The notes under the pieces are model-generated. The model worked only from the letters and a program-made list of their open reading frames with translations. It did not search any database and was not told where the DNA came from. The translations under genes were made by a program, and so were the position numbers. A stretch of DNA of 9,259 nt from assembly GCA_016293435.1 (NCBI GenBank), contig JAEDEG010000106.1, positions 1 to 9,259 on the forward strand, written 5' to 3'. Each line of letters starts with the position of its first letter. The stretch's first letter is position 1. This DNA is from Clostridia bacterium. Lineage in GTDB: Bacteria > Bacillota > Clostridia > UMGS1810. Shown piece by piece: positions 1 through 6,392 of the stretch.

Positions 1-159
1 CTCTTTAAGGCAAAGGAGATGCTTGCTATGAGGCTTTGTGTGCTTCATAATCTGTTTTTTTACAATAAGCTCATGGAGGATATCAGAGATGCTATTGATA
101 ACGATTGCTACAATTCGTTTAAAGAAGAAAGAATAGAAAAATATTCGCAAAGAGTGTAA
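1..159 (+). CDS. tgt: Queuine/preQ1 tRNA-guanine transglycosylase, C-terminal fragment
   Basis: This is the end of an open frame that enters from the left edge and stops at TAA 157-159, giving 52 residues. The fragment starts LFKAKEMLAMRLCVLHN and continues with FFYNKLMEDIRDAI, which matches the conserved C-terminal helix of bacterial Tgt, just after the zinc-binding Cys/His cluster. The zinc ligands and the catalytic aspartates lie upstream of the window, so activity cannot be judged from this fragment. Known of the family: Tgt exchanges the guanine at position 34 of GUN-anticodon tRNAs for preQ1 in the queuosine pathway, in the cytosol, as a homodimer. Nothing looks broken. The tail after the IRDAI helix is short and charged, as usual. 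No obvious intrinsic terminator follows the stop. Identification rests on a short but distinctive stretch. Confidence 0.88.
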   Translation, partial: LFKAKEMLAMRLCVLHNLFFYNKLMEDIRDAIDNDCYNSFKEERIEKYSQRV

Positions 160-162
160 GCT

Positions 163-191
163 TTGATATATTAATGATAAAACAATATGTT
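163..191 (+). promoter_or_regulatory. Candidate sigma-A promoter for the CDF transporter
   Basis: TTGATA at 163-168 and TATGTT at 186-191 are separated by 17 bases. This matches consensus at 5 of 6 and 4 of 6 positions. Transcription would start near 198, giving a leader of about 75 bases before the ATG at 275. The -10 is only fair and the region is AT-rich, so a chance match is possible. Read-through from tgt is the alternative, because no terminator is visible between the two genes. Confidence 0.35.
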
Positions 192-198
192 TGCTATT

Positions 199-237
199 AT
201 GCTTTTTACCTTGTAATTCCCGGTAAACTTTTAGCAT
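199..237. repeat. Imperfect inverted repeat in the leader before the CDF gene
   Basis: ATGCT (199-203) pairs with AGCAT (233-237), and TTTACC (205-210) pairs with GGTAAA (222-227). An 11-base loop lies between the arms, with an asymmetric internal loop. It falls inside the predicted leader of the transporter gene. It could be an RNA hairpin or a regulator site. There is no U-run after it, so it does not look like a terminator. It is too small for a known manganese riboswitch of the yybP-ykoY type. Confidence 0.25.
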
Positions 238-274
238 ATATATTAACAAATTAAACATCATTCGGAGAATTTTT

Positions 275-1450
275 ATGACTAAATTATTGTTACGTTTGTT
301 TGTAAAAGATTATGACAAAGCAGACAGCTTTGAGGTTCGCTCTGCCGTGGGTTCACTTTCGGGAATTGTGGGGATAATCTGCAATGCTCTGCTATTTGTT
401 CTAAAGCTTATTGTCGGCACACTGTCGGGGTCTGTTTCAATTATTGCCGACGGTATTAACAACCTTTCAGATGCCACAAGCTCAGTGGTTACTCTTGCGG
501 GCTTTCGCCTTGCGGGAAAGCCTGCCGACGAGGAACATCCCTACGGTCACGCCAGATTCGAATATTTGACAGGACTAATTGTTTCTGCAATTATTATAAT
601 TATCGGCATTGAGCTTGCCAAAACATCGGTCGGCAAGATTATAAATCCGTCGCCGGTTCTTTTTAATGTGCCGGTATGTATTGCGCTTGTTGCGTCGATT
701 CTTGTAAAGCTTTGGCTGTATGTGTTTAACACAAAGCTTGGCAAATCCGTCAGCTCCGACACCCTTCTTGCCACTGCCGCCGATAGCCGTAACGATATCT
801 TTGCCACCGGAGCAGTGCTCATTGCGGGCATTGTTCAGTTTGTTTTCGGCTGGCATATAGACGGTATTGCAGGTCTTGCGGTTGCTGTTTTTATTGTCTA
901 CAGCGGAGCTATGCTTGCCAAGGATATTGTCAGTCCTTTGCTTGGCGAAAATGCAAGTCCGGAACTCAGAAATCTTATAATAGAAGTAGTAAGATCGCGC
1001 CCCGAGGTCATGGGCTATCACGATTTGATGGTTCACGATTACGGCCCGGGCAAGCGGTTTGCAAGCATGCATCTCGAAATTGACTGCCGCATAGATCCAA
1101 TGGTAAGCCACGAGATTATAGACAATCTTGAGAGAGAATGTATGGAAAAGCATAATGTACATCTTGTTATTCACTACGATCCCATTGTGACCGATGACGA
1201 CGAGCTTGTACGCCTGCGCTCGGTTGTTTCGGATATTTTAAAGGAATATGACAAGCGCATAACCATCCACGATTTTCGTATGGTGAGAGGCAAAGAGCAT
1301 ACCAATTTGATTTTTGACATTGCACTGCCCGCAGAGCTGATGAAAAATCAAAAGGCTGTTAAGGATGAGCTTGACAAAAAAATAGGTGAAAGAGAAGAAG
1401 GCACCTATTATACCGTTGTTGATTTTGACATGGATGTATTTAATAATTAG
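275..1450 (+). CDS. Cation diffusion facilitator transporter, probable Mn2+ (or Fe2+) exporter
   Basis: This 391-residue membrane protein starts at ATG 275, with GGAG at 264-267 seven bases upstream. Residues 25-225 carry the hydrophobic CDF segments. TM2 holds SIIADGINNLSD, in which N62 and D66 form an NxxxD pair, followed by the family hallmark GKPADEEHPYGHARFEY (81-97). TM5 holds D170-S-R-N-D174, a DxxxD pair. Known of the family: zinc CDFs usually have HxxxD in TM5, whereas NxxxD plus DxxxD is typical of Mn transporters such as streptococcal MntE. Mn2+ export by H+ antiport is therefore my inference. Residues 230-305 form the usual cytosolic ferredoxin-like domain. A further stretch of about 80 residues (310-391) looks like a second copy of it (HDLMVHDYGPG versus HDFRMVRG). 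The length is close to the roughly 390-residue MntE type rather than the common 300. It is transcribed alone and is convergent with the next gene. Confidence 0.92.
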   Translation: MTKLLLRLFVKDYDKADSFEVRSAVGSLSGIVGIICNALLFVLKLIVGTLSGSVSIIADGINNLSDATSSVVTLAGFRLAGKPADEEHPYGHARFEYLTGLIVSAIIIIIGIELAKTSVGKIINPSPVLFNVPVCIALVASILVKLWLYVFNTKLGKSVSSDTLLATAADSRNDIFATGAVLIAGIVQFVFGWHIDGIAGLAVAVFIVYSGAMLAKDIVSPLLGENASPELRNLIIEVVRSRPEVMGYHDLMVHDYGPGKRFASMHLEIDCRIDPMVSHEIIDNLERECMEKHNVHLVIHYDPIVTDDDELVRLRSVVSDILKEYDKRITIHDFRMVRGKEHTNLIFDIALPAELMKNQKAVKDELDKKIGEREEGTYYTVVDFDMDVFNN

Positions 1451-1454
1451 TTGA

Positions 1455-1498
1455 AAAAAATAATTTGCACGGAATAAATCACCTGCAAATTATTTTTT
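1455..1498 (+). terminator. Intrinsic terminator after the CDF gene
   Basis: A perfect 15-bp inverted repeat begins 4 bases after the TAG stop. The left arm, 1455-1469, starts with six A, and the right arm, 1484-1498, ends with six T. The loop is 14 bases, and GG/CC at 1471-1472/1482-1483 can shorten it. The stem is A/T-rich apart from its GCA top, so it is a weak-to-moderate terminator, but the T-tract is in the right place. Because the A-tract and T-tract mirror each other it could also stop transcription arriving from the minus-strand gene. Confidence 0.65.
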
Positions 1499-1523
1499 AT
1501 ATCACGGTTAAATAAGTGTAATT

Positions 1524-1631
1524 CGTTGCTTCAATAAGCGGCAAAGCCGCGTCATTCAACGTTTTCAGTGGGAGATTGAACTCCCACTGAAAAAATTAAA
1601 TGTCACCCGCCGCCTATAGAGGCGGGGGACA
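1524..1631. repeat. Three-hairpin extragenic element with pseudoknot potential
   Basis: Three hairpins sit back to back between convergent genes. Hairpin 1 (1524-1561) has an outer CGTTG/CAACG stem, a bulged middle, and an inner GCGGC-AAA-GCCGC stem. Hairpin 2 (1562-1593) is a perfect 13-bp stem, TTTTCAGTGGGAG against CTCCCACTGAAAA, with the loop ATTGAA. Hairpin 3 (1601-1631) is a GC-rich stem with the arms TGTCACCCGCC and GGCGGGGGACA, with one mismatch. The loop of hairpin 2 (1575-1580) is exactly complementary to TTCAAT at 1530-1535, which is largely unpaired in hairpin 1. The layout suggests either an interspersed palindromic repeat (REP/MITE-like, without a gene) or a structured RNA. No known family is assigned, and the strand cannot be decided. 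Confidence 0.6.
1591..1631 (-). terminator. Probable terminator of the minus-strand FAD gene
   Basis: Read on the minus strand, the GC-rich hairpin 1631-1601 begins 20 bases after the TGA stop of the FAD-dependent dehydrogenase gene. It is followed at 1600-1591 by TTTAATTTTT. A GC-rich stem with a T-tract fits intrinsic termination. It is also part of the larger three-hairpin element, so its primary role is uncertain. Confidence 0.55.
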
Positions 1632-1651
1632 TCTTAATTTAGTTATATTCC

Positions 1652-3250
1652 TCACAAGTCTTTTTTAATATTTTCACATATGCTTTCGGCGCATTTTATG
1701 CCGTCTACTGCCGAAGACATTATCCCTCCGGCATATCCCGCGCCCTCTCCTATGGGGTATACACCGCGGATGCTGCTTTCAAACCGGGCGTTTCTCTTTA
1801 TTCTCACCGGAGCACTGCTTCTTGTTTCAAGTCCTGTTAGGAGTGCATCTTTCAAATTAAAGCCTTTCATTTTTTGGTCAAAATCCGCAAAGGCTTTCTT
1901 CATAGCAGCTGTCATAAAGTCCGGCAAAAGCTTATTTATATCGCACATTGTTACTCCCGGCTTGTAGCTTGGATATACTTTTCCGAATTCATAGCTTGAC
2001 TTTCCTGCCAAAAAATCCTCAAGCCTCTGGCAGGGGGCAAAGTAGTTGCCTCCTCCGGCTTCAAATGCCTTTTTTTCAAGCTCTCTTTGAAGATACATCC
2101 CTCCAAGCACATCATCACCGGCAATATCCTCGGGCGCAATCGATACAAGAATTGCACTGTTGGAGTTTTCGCCATCACGTGCAAAATTGCTCATTCCGTT
2201 GGTGACCACACCGTCTTTTTCCGATGCTGCCGCCACCACCCGGCCTCCCGGGCACATACAAAATGTATATACTCCTCTGCCGTCTGGATGTGTGGCAAGC
2301 TTATAGTCTGCTGCGGGCAGGGTGGTGTCTTCAAACATTTCTTTATACTGAAGCTTGTTTATATATTCGCGCTTGTGTTCTATTCGTACTCCTATAGAAA
2401 AAGGCTTCCTTTCCATGACAAAACCTTTCTTCTTCATCATTTCATAGGTGTCTCTTGAGCTGTGACCTATTGCACATATAAGCTTGGTGCAATCAAAATA
2501 ATCTTTTTTGCCGGTTTTCACATTTGTTGTGTGAATACCGCACACAGCGCCGTCTGCAATTTCTATGTCTGTCATCAATGTATCAAACATAAATTCGCCG
2601 CCCAGAGATATTATTTCTTCTCTGATGCTTTTGACAGTTTGTTGCAGATAGTCGGTGCCGATATGCGGCTTGGTATTGGTGATGATATCATCAGGAGCAC
2701 CGTGAGCGGCAAATTCTTTTTTGACAAAATCCATTCTCACATCATTTACTCCGCAGGTGAGCTTTCCGTCTGAAAAAGTTCCCGCGCCGCCCTCGCCAAA
2801 TTGAATGTTGGAGTTTTCGTCAAGTGCTCCGCCGTTTTGAAATTGCTCTATGCTTTGCTGCCTTTGTTCCACACATTCTCCTCGTTCTGCCACAATGGGG
2901 TTTAGTCCGGCTCTTGCAAGCATCAATGCACAAAAAAGACCGGCAGGCCCGCTGCCTATCACTATCGGTCTGATATCAGAACGTAGATTACCATATTCAA
3001 ATCGGTAAGGGTCATCTTTGTATATGCTTGTGTCTTTGGCATGTTTGAGTATATGTTTCTCTCCCTTTGCTTCAAGTGCAAATGTGCAAACATAACATAT
3101 TGTGTCGGTATGCCTCGCGTCCAGTGCTTTTCGAAGCAGTCTGCAGCTTATTATATCCTGCGGAGAGATATTAAGCTTTTTTGCAATGTATTTTCCGTAC
3201 AGTCTTTCTTTTGCTCTGTACGGTATTTTAATATTTGATACCTTGAGCAT
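1652..3250 (-). CDS. COG2509-type FAD-dependent dehydrogenase, substrate unknown
   Basis: This 532-residue protein reads on the minus strand from ATG 3250-3248 to TGA 1654-1652. The SD AAGGGAG (complement of 3257-3263) ends six bases before the start. Residues 1-90 form a small N-terminal domain without cofactor motifs. The dinucleotide-binding fold begins at PIVIGSGPAGLFCALMLARAG (95-115; GxGxxG at 99-104), and E122 is placed to hold the FAD ribose. FGEGGAGTFSDGKL (151-164) and the C-terminal GVYPIGEGAGYAGGI (496-510), which closes over FAD, are hallmarks of this family. Known of the family: it is widespread in Firmicutes as an uncharacterised FAD-dependent oxidoreductase, resembling HI0933/geranylgeranyl-reductase-like folds. 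The real substrate is unknown. No signal peptide or membrane segment is seen, so it is cytosolic. It is a single-gene transcript, divergent from the PHP gene and sharing a control region with it. Confidence 0.88.
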   Translation of the reverse strand: MLKVSNIKIPYRAKERLYGKYIAKKLNISPQDIISCRLLRKALDARHTDTICYVCTFALEAKGEKHILKHAKDTSIYKDDPYRFEYGNLRSDIRPIVIGSGPAGLFCALMLARAGLNPIVAERGECVEQRQQSIEQFQNGGALDENSNIQFGEGGAGTFSDGKLTCGVNDVRMDFVKKEFAAHGAPDDIITNTKPHIGTDYLQQTVKSIREEIISLGGEFMFDTLMTDIEIADGAVCGIHTTNVKTGKKDYFDCTKLICAIGHSSRDTYEMMKKKGFVMERKPFSIGVRIEHKREYINKLQYKEMFEDTTLPAADYKLATHPDGRGVYTFCMCPGGRVVAAASEKDGVVTNGMSNFARDGENSNSAILVSIAPEDIAGDDVLGGMYLQRELEKKAFEAGGGNYFAPCQRLEDFLAGKSSYEFGKVYPSYKPGVTMCDINKLLPDFMTAAMKKAFADFDQKMKGFNLKDALLTGLETRSSAPVRIKRNARFESSIRGVYPIGEGAGYAGGIMSSAVDGIKCAESICENIKKDL

Positions 3251-3267
3251 ATCGGGCTCCCTTCGGT

Positions 3268-3284
3268 CAAATTTACTAAATTTG
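3268..3284. promoter_or_regulatory. 17-bp perfect palindrome, candidate operator
   Basis: CAAATTTA and TAAATTTG (8-bp arms) flank a single central C at 3276. The palindrome lies between the candidate -10 of the minus-strand FAD gene (3290-3295) and that gene's SD. It would cover about +1 to +16 of the FAD transcript, a classic repressor position. Such a symmetric site suggests a dimeric regulator, for example of the MarR or TetR type, but it matches no consensus I can name. A purely AT-rich coincidence is possible but unlikely over 16 paired positions. Confidence 0.5.
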
Positions 3285-3289
3285 GCAAA

Positions 3290-3318
3290 ATTATATTGAC
3301 TATAGTCTTAGTTTAATA
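3290..3318 (-). promoter_or_regulatory. Candidate promoter of the FAD-dependent dehydrogenase gene
   Basis: On the minus strand a perfect TATAAT lies at 3295-3290, about 40 bases before the ATG. At 17-base spacing the -35 is TATTAA (3318-3313), a poor match, so the promoter may need an activator or be weak. It overlaps the plus-strand promoter of the PHP gene face to face, so the two genes probably compete for polymerase. Confidence 0.35.
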
Positions 3319-3324
3319 TATCAT
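3296..3324 (+). promoter_or_regulatory. Sigma-A promoter of the PHP phosphoesterase gene
   Basis: TTGACT (3296-3301) and TATCAT (3319-3324) are separated by 17 bases, and each matches consensus at 5 of 6 positions. Transcription would start near 3331 and leave a leader of about 47 bases before ATG 3378. The perfect 10-bp palindrome GACTATAGTC (3298-3307) overlaps the -35 and could be a second regulator site. Confidence 0.55.
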
Positions 3325-3377
3325 AAAATGCGTACAATTTCAATATAAAATAATCTATGCTTCGGAGAGTGAAAGAA

Positions 3378-4046
3378 ATGAGCTGCAAAACAGAATTGCA
3401 TTGCCACAGTGCAGAGGTGAGCAAATGTTCACATCTAAGTGTGGAAAGTATTGTAGAAACCTATGTCGCAAAGGGAATATCCACGCTCGTTCTGACCAAT
3501 CATTATTCGCCTCATACATTTAGTCATATGTCCGATGCTTCGTGGAAAGAAAAGAACGATTTTTATGTGTCTGCATATCACAAAGCGGTCGAGGCTGCCA
3601 ACGGCAGAATCAATATTCTTCTCGGAATGGAATTTCGCAATATATACAGTGATAACGACTATCTCATATATGGCATGACCGAGGAGTTTATATACAAATA
3701 CAGTAACGACGAAAAAAATCTTATCGAAATGCATATAAAAGACGTTTCCAAGCTCGTAAGAGAGCATGGCATGCTATTTTTTCAGGCGCATCCTTTCCGT
3801 AACGGTATGACGGTGATTAATCCGTCGTATCTCGACGGTATTGAGGTGTACAACGGTCATCCACGCCATGATTCCCGCAATGACATTGCATCTATGTGGG
3901 CGGATAAGTTCAATCTTTTAAGATGCGGTGGCTCCGACTGTCACGATGCGGGTGATGAGTCAACGGTTTCTCTTGTGACCGATGAAATTATTGATTCAAA
4001 CGAAGCACTTATTACAGCTTTAAAATCCGGTGCTGCGCTGGAATGA
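3378..4046 (+). CDS. PHP-domain metal-dependent phosphoesterase
   Basis: This 222-residue protein runs from ATG 3378, with GGAG (3364-3367) ten bases upstream. The in-frame ATG at 3357 has no SD before it and lies upstream of that GGAG, so I prefer 3378. PHP-family metal motifs appear in order: TELHCHS (H8, H10), LGMEF (E85), FFQAHPF (H138), VYNGHPRHD (N159, H161), and GGSDCHD near the C-terminus (D187, H189). Known of the family: PHP proteins bind two or three divalent metals (Mn, Fe or Zn) and hydrolyse phosphoesters; relatives include histidinol phosphatase and DNA polymerase PHP domains. The substrate here is unknown. The protein is a stand-alone PHP domain of ordinary size, with no signal peptide, so it is cytosolic. 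It is monocistronic, with its own promoter and terminator, and is divergent from the FAD gene. Family assignment is firm, specific function is not. Confidence 0.87.
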   Translation: MSCKTELHCHSAEVSKCSHLSVESIVETYVAKGISTLVLTNHYSPHTFSHMSDASWKEKNDFYVSAYHKAVEAANGRINILLGMEFRNIYSDNDYLIYGMTEEFIYKYSNDEKNLIEMHIKDVSKLVREHGMLFFQAHPFRNGMTVINPSYLDGIEVYNGHPRHDSRNDIASMWADKFNLLRCGGSDCHDAGDESTVSLVTDEIIDSNEALITALKSGAALE

Positions 4047-4064
4047 TTGTTTATGATTTTTATG

Positions 4065-4109
4065 AAAAGGTCTGTACAAAAGCAATAGCTTTGTGTGCAG
4101 GCCTTTTTT
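4065..4109 (+). terminator. Strong intrinsic terminator after the PHP gene
   Basis: The left arm AAGGTCTGTACA...AAAGC (from 4067) pairs with GCTTTGTGTGCAGGCCTT. There are two G-U pairs and one bulged base, a small loop around 4084-4087, and a run of six T at 4104-4109. It begins 18 bases after the TGA stop. Stem, loop and T-tract are all as expected for rho-independent termination, and it separates this gene from the downstream operon promoter. Confidence 0.85.
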
Positions 4110-4113
4110 GGGT

Positions 4114-4142
4114 TTGACATCCTGTGCCAAAGCGTGTATAAT
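4114..4142 (+). promoter_or_regulatory. Perfect-consensus sigma-A promoter of the recD2-comFC-ydiF operon
   Basis: TTGACA (4114-4119) and TATAAT (4137-4142) are both exact consensus hexamers at the optimal 17-base spacing. The start would be near 4149, leaving a leader of about 36 bases before GTG 4185. The promoter lies only 4 bases after the T-run of the preceding terminator, so the operon is cleanly insulated. Confidence 0.85.
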
Positions 4143-4184
4143 ATTATATAATGAGATTTTTGTGCCGATGCGGAGGTGAACAGC

Positions 4185-6392
4185 GTGGCAGAATCCGAAA
4201 AAGAAGTAATAAACGGTATCGTAGAATCCATAATTTTTGTAAACGAGGACAATGGCTATGCCGTAACCGAAATTGAGAGTGAACAATGCAGCTTTGTAGC
4301 CGTGGGCACAATGTATGGCATTACCGAGGGCGAAAACGTTGTTCTCACGGGCACATGGACAGATCACCCCACCTACGGTGAACAGTTCAGGGTCGAAATG
4401 TATGAAAAAAAGCTCCCCAGCGGCAGAGATGAAATTTTAAAATATCTTTCTTCCGGCATAATAAAAGGTGTGCGAAAGGCCACAGCCCAAAAGATTGTGG
4501 AGCGCTTTGGCGATGATGCGCTAAACGTTATTGCCTCTCAACCCTGCAAGCTTGCTGCAATCAACGGCATATCTGCCAAAAAAGCCGATGAAATTACTGC
4601 AAGCTTCAACAAACAGATAGGCACCTCAGAGCTTTTTATGTTTTTGCAAAAATACGGTATATCCACCAATGTGTGCATGAAGATATACCGTAAGCATAAA
4701 ATTTTTTCAAAACAGACAGTGCTTGACAATCCATATATATTATGTGAAGCGGATTACGGAGTCAGCTTCAAAAAAGCCGATGAAATTGCAGCTCAAAATA
4801 ATATCGAACCCGATAATGACAAGCGTATTTGCGCCGGCATTATATATATGCTTCGCTACAGTCTACAGTTTGGCCATACATATCTCCCTGAGGATACACT
4901 TATTGCAAATTCGGCAAATCTTCTGGGGATTTTACCGTCAAAGTTGCCGGTGTATATAGATTATCTTTGTTCTGTCCTCACTTTAGTTAGAGAAGGAAAA
5001 GACGAATATAATGCTGTATATCTTTACGAATATTACGATTATGAAAAATACGTTGCCAAAAAGCTTGCACTTCTTGCCAAAACAGAGTACGACAGCAGTG
5101 ATATAAATATAGAAAAACAAATTGACATTGCTCAGACCAAAAGCTCACTTAAGTTTGCCGAGCTCCAGCGTGAGGCAGTTCGTTGTGCTTTGTGTAAAAG
5201 TGTAATGGTTATAACCGGCGGCCCCGGCACAGGAAAAACCACCATTATAAATGCAATAATAGATATAATGAAATCCCGCAGGCTCAAAATCAGCCTCACC
5301 GCACCAACAGGCAGAGCCGCAAAGCGCATGAGTCAGGTGTGCCACATGGAAGCAAAGACCATTCACCGTTTGCTTGAGGTGAGCTTTTCCGAAGGTGACG
5401 ATATGAATTGTATGCGTAACGAATCGGAACCCATAGATGCCGATGTTATAATAGTGGATGAAATGTCTATGGTAGATATTGCTCTTATGAACAATCTTCT
5501 CCGTGCTACAAGACCGGGCACAAGGCTTATTTTGGTAGGCGATGTCAATCAGTTGCCGCCGGTCGGTGCAGGCAATGTCCTCAGAGATATCATAAGCAGC
5601 GAAAGGTTCAGCGTGATACGTCTCAATCAAATTTTTCGCCAGTCAGCCCAAAGCATGATTGTCACCAATGCCCATGCCATAAACGCCGGCTACTATCCCA
5701 TGTGTAATCAAAAGGACGGCGATTTTTATTTTGCATCAATGCAAACACCTGAGCAAGGTGCTAACTATATATGCGAGCTTTGTTTTTCCAGGCTCAAAAA
5801 TACTTTTGGCTACGATCCCTTTGATATACAGATTCTTTCGCCGACCAAAAAGGGTGTTACCGGAGTTAATAATCTCAATAAGATTTTGCAAAAGCTTCTC
5901 AACCCGCCCTCAAAGCACAAAAAAGAGCGTACCTACGGTGACACTGTTTTTCGTGAGGGCGATAAGGTAATGCAGATTAAAAATAATTATGACATGGAAT
6001 GGACCGATGTGGAAAAGGATTTCCCCGGATCGGGAGTTTTTAACGGTGATGTTGGATATATAAGGGAGATAAATGAAGATTTTCGCACCATGACAGTTGT
6101 TTTTGATGACAAAAAGGTGAATTACAGCTTTAAGGATTTGGCTGATCTCACCCTTGCATATTGCATTACCGTGCACAAAAGTCAGGGCAGTGAGTTCCCT
6201 GTTGTCATAATGCCGATGTTCAAGGCTCCCGACATGCTGCTTAGCCGCAATCTTCTCTATACAGGCGTTACCAGAGCAAAAAGTCTTGTTGTACTTGTGG
6301 GCATAAAGTCAATTCTTGAACGTATGGTAGACAATAACCGTGAAGATAAACGCTATTCGGGATTAATGGAGAAGCTTGCAGATGAAAAATAG
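4185..6392 (+). CDS. recD2: RecD2-type ATP-dependent 5'-3' DNA helicase
   Basis: The gene starts at GTG 4185, with GGAGG (4172-4176) eight bases upstream. The earlier in-frame GTG at 4176 is part of that SD and is rejected. The product has 735 residues, normal for RecD2 (about 720-750). The N-terminus is an OB-like domain (INGIVESIIFVNEDNGYAV), followed by helix-hairpin-helix repeats (SSGIIKGVRKATAQKIVERF; LAAINGISAKKADEI). The SF1B motor then has Walker A GGPGTGKTT (345-353; K351), Walker B IIVDEMSMVD (D425, E426), motif III LVGDVNQLPPVG, LNQIFRQ, CITVHKSQGSEFP (from 660) and TGVTRAKS (R697). All key residues are intact. Known of the family: RecD2 is a RecBC-independent helicase acting in DNA repair and replication-fork maintenance. 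It is first in a three-gene operon, and its last 11 bases overlap comFC. Confidence 0.95.
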   Translation: MAESEKEVINGIVESIIFVNEDNGYAVTEIESEQCSFVAVGTMYGITEGENVVLTGTWTDHPTYGEQFRVEMYEKKLPSGRDEILKYLSSGIIKGVRKATAQKIVERFGDDALNVIASQPCKLAAINGISAKKADEITASFNKQIGTSELFMFLQKYGISTNVCMKIYRKHKIFSKQTVLDNPYILCEADYGVSFKKADEIAAQNNIEPDNDKRICAGIIYMLRYSLQFGHTYLPEDTLIANSANLLGILPSKLPVYIDYLCSVLTLVREGKDEYNAVYLYEYYDYEKYVAKKLALLAKTEYDSSDINIEKQIDIAQTKSSLKFAELQREAVRCALCKSVMVITGGPGTGKTTIINAIIDIMKSRRLKISLTAPTGRAAKRMSQVCHMEAKTIHRLLEVSFSEGDDMNCMRNESEPIDADVIIVDEMSMVDIALMNNLLRATRPGTRLILVGDVNQLPPVGAGNVLRDIISSERFSVIRLNQIFRQSAQSMIVTNAHAINAGYYPMCNQKDGDFYFASMQTPEQGANYICELCFSRLKNTFGYDPFDIQILSPTKKGVTGVNNLNKILQKLLNPPSKHKKERTYGDTVFREGDKVMQIKNNYDMEWTDVEKDFPGSGVFNGDVGYIREINEDFRTMTVVFDDKKVNYSFKDLADLTLAYCITVHKSQGSEFPVVIMPMFKAPDMLLSRNLLYTGVTRAKSLVVLVGIKSILERMVDNNREDKRYSGLMEKLADEK

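Noticed and set aside
575..1174. Open frames on the minus strand of the CDF gene, up to about 199 codons
   Set aside because: They lack SD sequences and family resemblance, and they mirror a clearly coding CDF frame with all its motifs.
1451..1651. Possible CRISPR array or insertion sequence in the hairpin-rich intergenic region
   Set aside because: There are no regularly spaced direct repeats and no transposase frame. The palindromes differ from each other in sequence.
3357..3377. An upstream ATG that would add seven residues to the PHP protein
   Set aside because: No SD precedes 3357, whereas GGAG at 3364-3367 is well placed for ATG 3378.
4176..4184. An upstream GTG that would add three residues to RecD2
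   Set aside because: It overlaps the GGAGG SD, which is properly spaced for GTG 4185.
4151..4213. A 20-codon frame starting with ATG at 4151, just at the recD2 transcript start
   Set aside because: It has no SD because it begins at the predicted transcript start, and it overlaps the recD2 SD and start. It looks like chance rather than a leader peptide.
5145..5630. A minus-strand open frame of about 160 codons inside recD2
   Set aside because: It lies opposite the helicase Walker A and B region. Its composition is a by-product of the recD2 codons, and it has no plausible start signal.
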